Positions 6,665 to 7,167 of a DNA stretch of 7,167 nt are shown here, one piece after another (positions within the stretch are counted from its first letter, which is position 1; every line of letters begins with the position of its first letter). The notes under the pieces were generated by a model. The model saw only the letters and a list, made by a program, of their open reading frames with translations. It did not search any database and was not told where the DNA came from. Made by a program: the position numbers and the translations under genes. The stretch is from an uncultured Lachnospiraceae bacterium (lineage in GTDB: Bacteria; Bacillota; Clostridia; Lachnospirales; Lachnospiraceae). The stretch lies in contig CAKSAI010000161.1 of NCBI GenBank assembly GCA_934434905.1, forward strand, positions 1 to 7,167. Direction: 5' to 3'.

Positions 6665-7167
6665 GAGGACATTTGCTTCGAAAGGGCGCAGAACGGCTCT
6701 ATATGGGTCTGATATTTCTATTTCTGTACCTGCCTATCGTAGTCCTGATTGTGCTATCCTTCAATGACTCGAAGACACGGGTACAATGGGGCGGCTTCAC
6801 CTTGAAATGGTATCAGCGGATGTTTGAGAGCAGCGCGATCATGAGTGCCTTCGGCACTACGCTCTTAGTTACCCTGGGTTCCGCCCTGCTTGCCACGCTC
6901 CTTGGCACCCTGGCGGCTATCGGAATTCATGCCATGAAGACCCGGAATCAGACCATCATGCTGGGAGCCACCAACATCCCGCTGCTGAATGCGGATATCG
7001 TTACAGGGATCTCCATGATGCTGTTGTTTGTGAGGTTTCTGCGGATAGAACTGGGAATCGCTACGGTTCTCATCGCGCACATTACGTTTAACATCCCTTA
7101 TGTGATCTTAAATGTATTACCCAAGCTGAAGCAATGCAGCAGGAATACTTATGAGGCGGCCTTAGAC
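6658..7167 (+). CDS. potC: Polyamine ABC transporter permease PotC, 3' end cut by the window
   Basis: 170 residues are visible and the frame stays open to the window edge. It is the second permease of the polyamine importer. Start is the ATG at 6658, overlapping the potB stop by 7 nt, after AGGAGG (6643-6648) with a 9-nt spacer. The first span (about 15-34) reads YLPIVVLIVLSFNDSK, a PotC hallmark, followed by the external GGFTLKWYQRMF (45-56). Further spans are near 64-90, 101-125 and 132-155; NADIVTGIS (111-119) and AHITFNIPYVI (140-150) also match the family. The window ends in the EAA loop (TYEAALD), so roughly the last third is missing. potD, encoding the binding lipoprotein, would be expected next. 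There is no sign of a disruption within the visible part. Confidence 0.93.
   Translation, partial: MVRGHLLRKGAERLYMGLIFLFLYLPIVVLIVLSFNDSKTRVQWGGFTLKWYQRMFESSAIMSAFGTTLLVTLGSALLATLLGTLAAIGIHAMKTRNQTIMLGATNIPLLNADIVTGISMMLLFVRFLRIELGIATVLIAHITFNIPYVILNVLPKLKQCSRNTYEAALD

Overview
The window looks like a chromosomal stretch from a moderately GC-rich, low-GC-phylum Firmicute, most likely a Clostridia/Lachnospiraceae-type gut anaerobe. Three things suggest this. The DnaK has the short KREMG...YTPQ segment typical of Gram-positive Hsp70s. Shine-Dalgarno sequences are strong (AAGGAGG, AGGAGG) and sigma-A-like promoters are near consensus. The GreA is of a type I associate with Clostridia. This placement is inference from sequence features, not from a search.

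Layout. Positions 32-1812 hold a minus-strand gene series that starts with greA. Next comes a small four-helix membrane protein of unknown function, then, after a 111-bp gap with two inverted repeats, an Sfp-type 4'-phosphopantetheinyl transferase carrying an in-frame minisatellite. A compact divergent promoter region (about 1890-1996) drives greA to the left and a tRNA-Thr(CGU) gene to the right. The tRNA ends at a strong rho-independent terminator. A minus-strand dnaK paralogue (2181-3953) converges on that terminator. It is not flanked by hrcA, grpE or dnaJ.

A 266-bp AT-rich divergent intergenic region separates dnaK from a plus-strand polyamine-uptake operon: an XRE/cupin regulator, then potA (ATPase), potB and potC (permeases). 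potC runs off the right edge inside its EAA loop. The substrate-binding protein potD would be expected just beyond. Genes in this operon are tightly packed: a 14-bp gap, then 8- and 7-bp overlaps. A promoter with both hexamers at consensus precedes the regulator, and its roughly 100-nt leader holds two adjacent inverted repeats that could serve autoregulation or RNA-level control.

Overall this is mostly ordinary housekeeping and transport DNA. I see no mobile element, CRISPR array, phage gene or obvious new multi-gene system. The points most worth a second look are the PPTase minisatellite, the 5' stem-loop of greA, the orphan dnaK with an altered interdomain linker, and the palindromes in the regulator leader.
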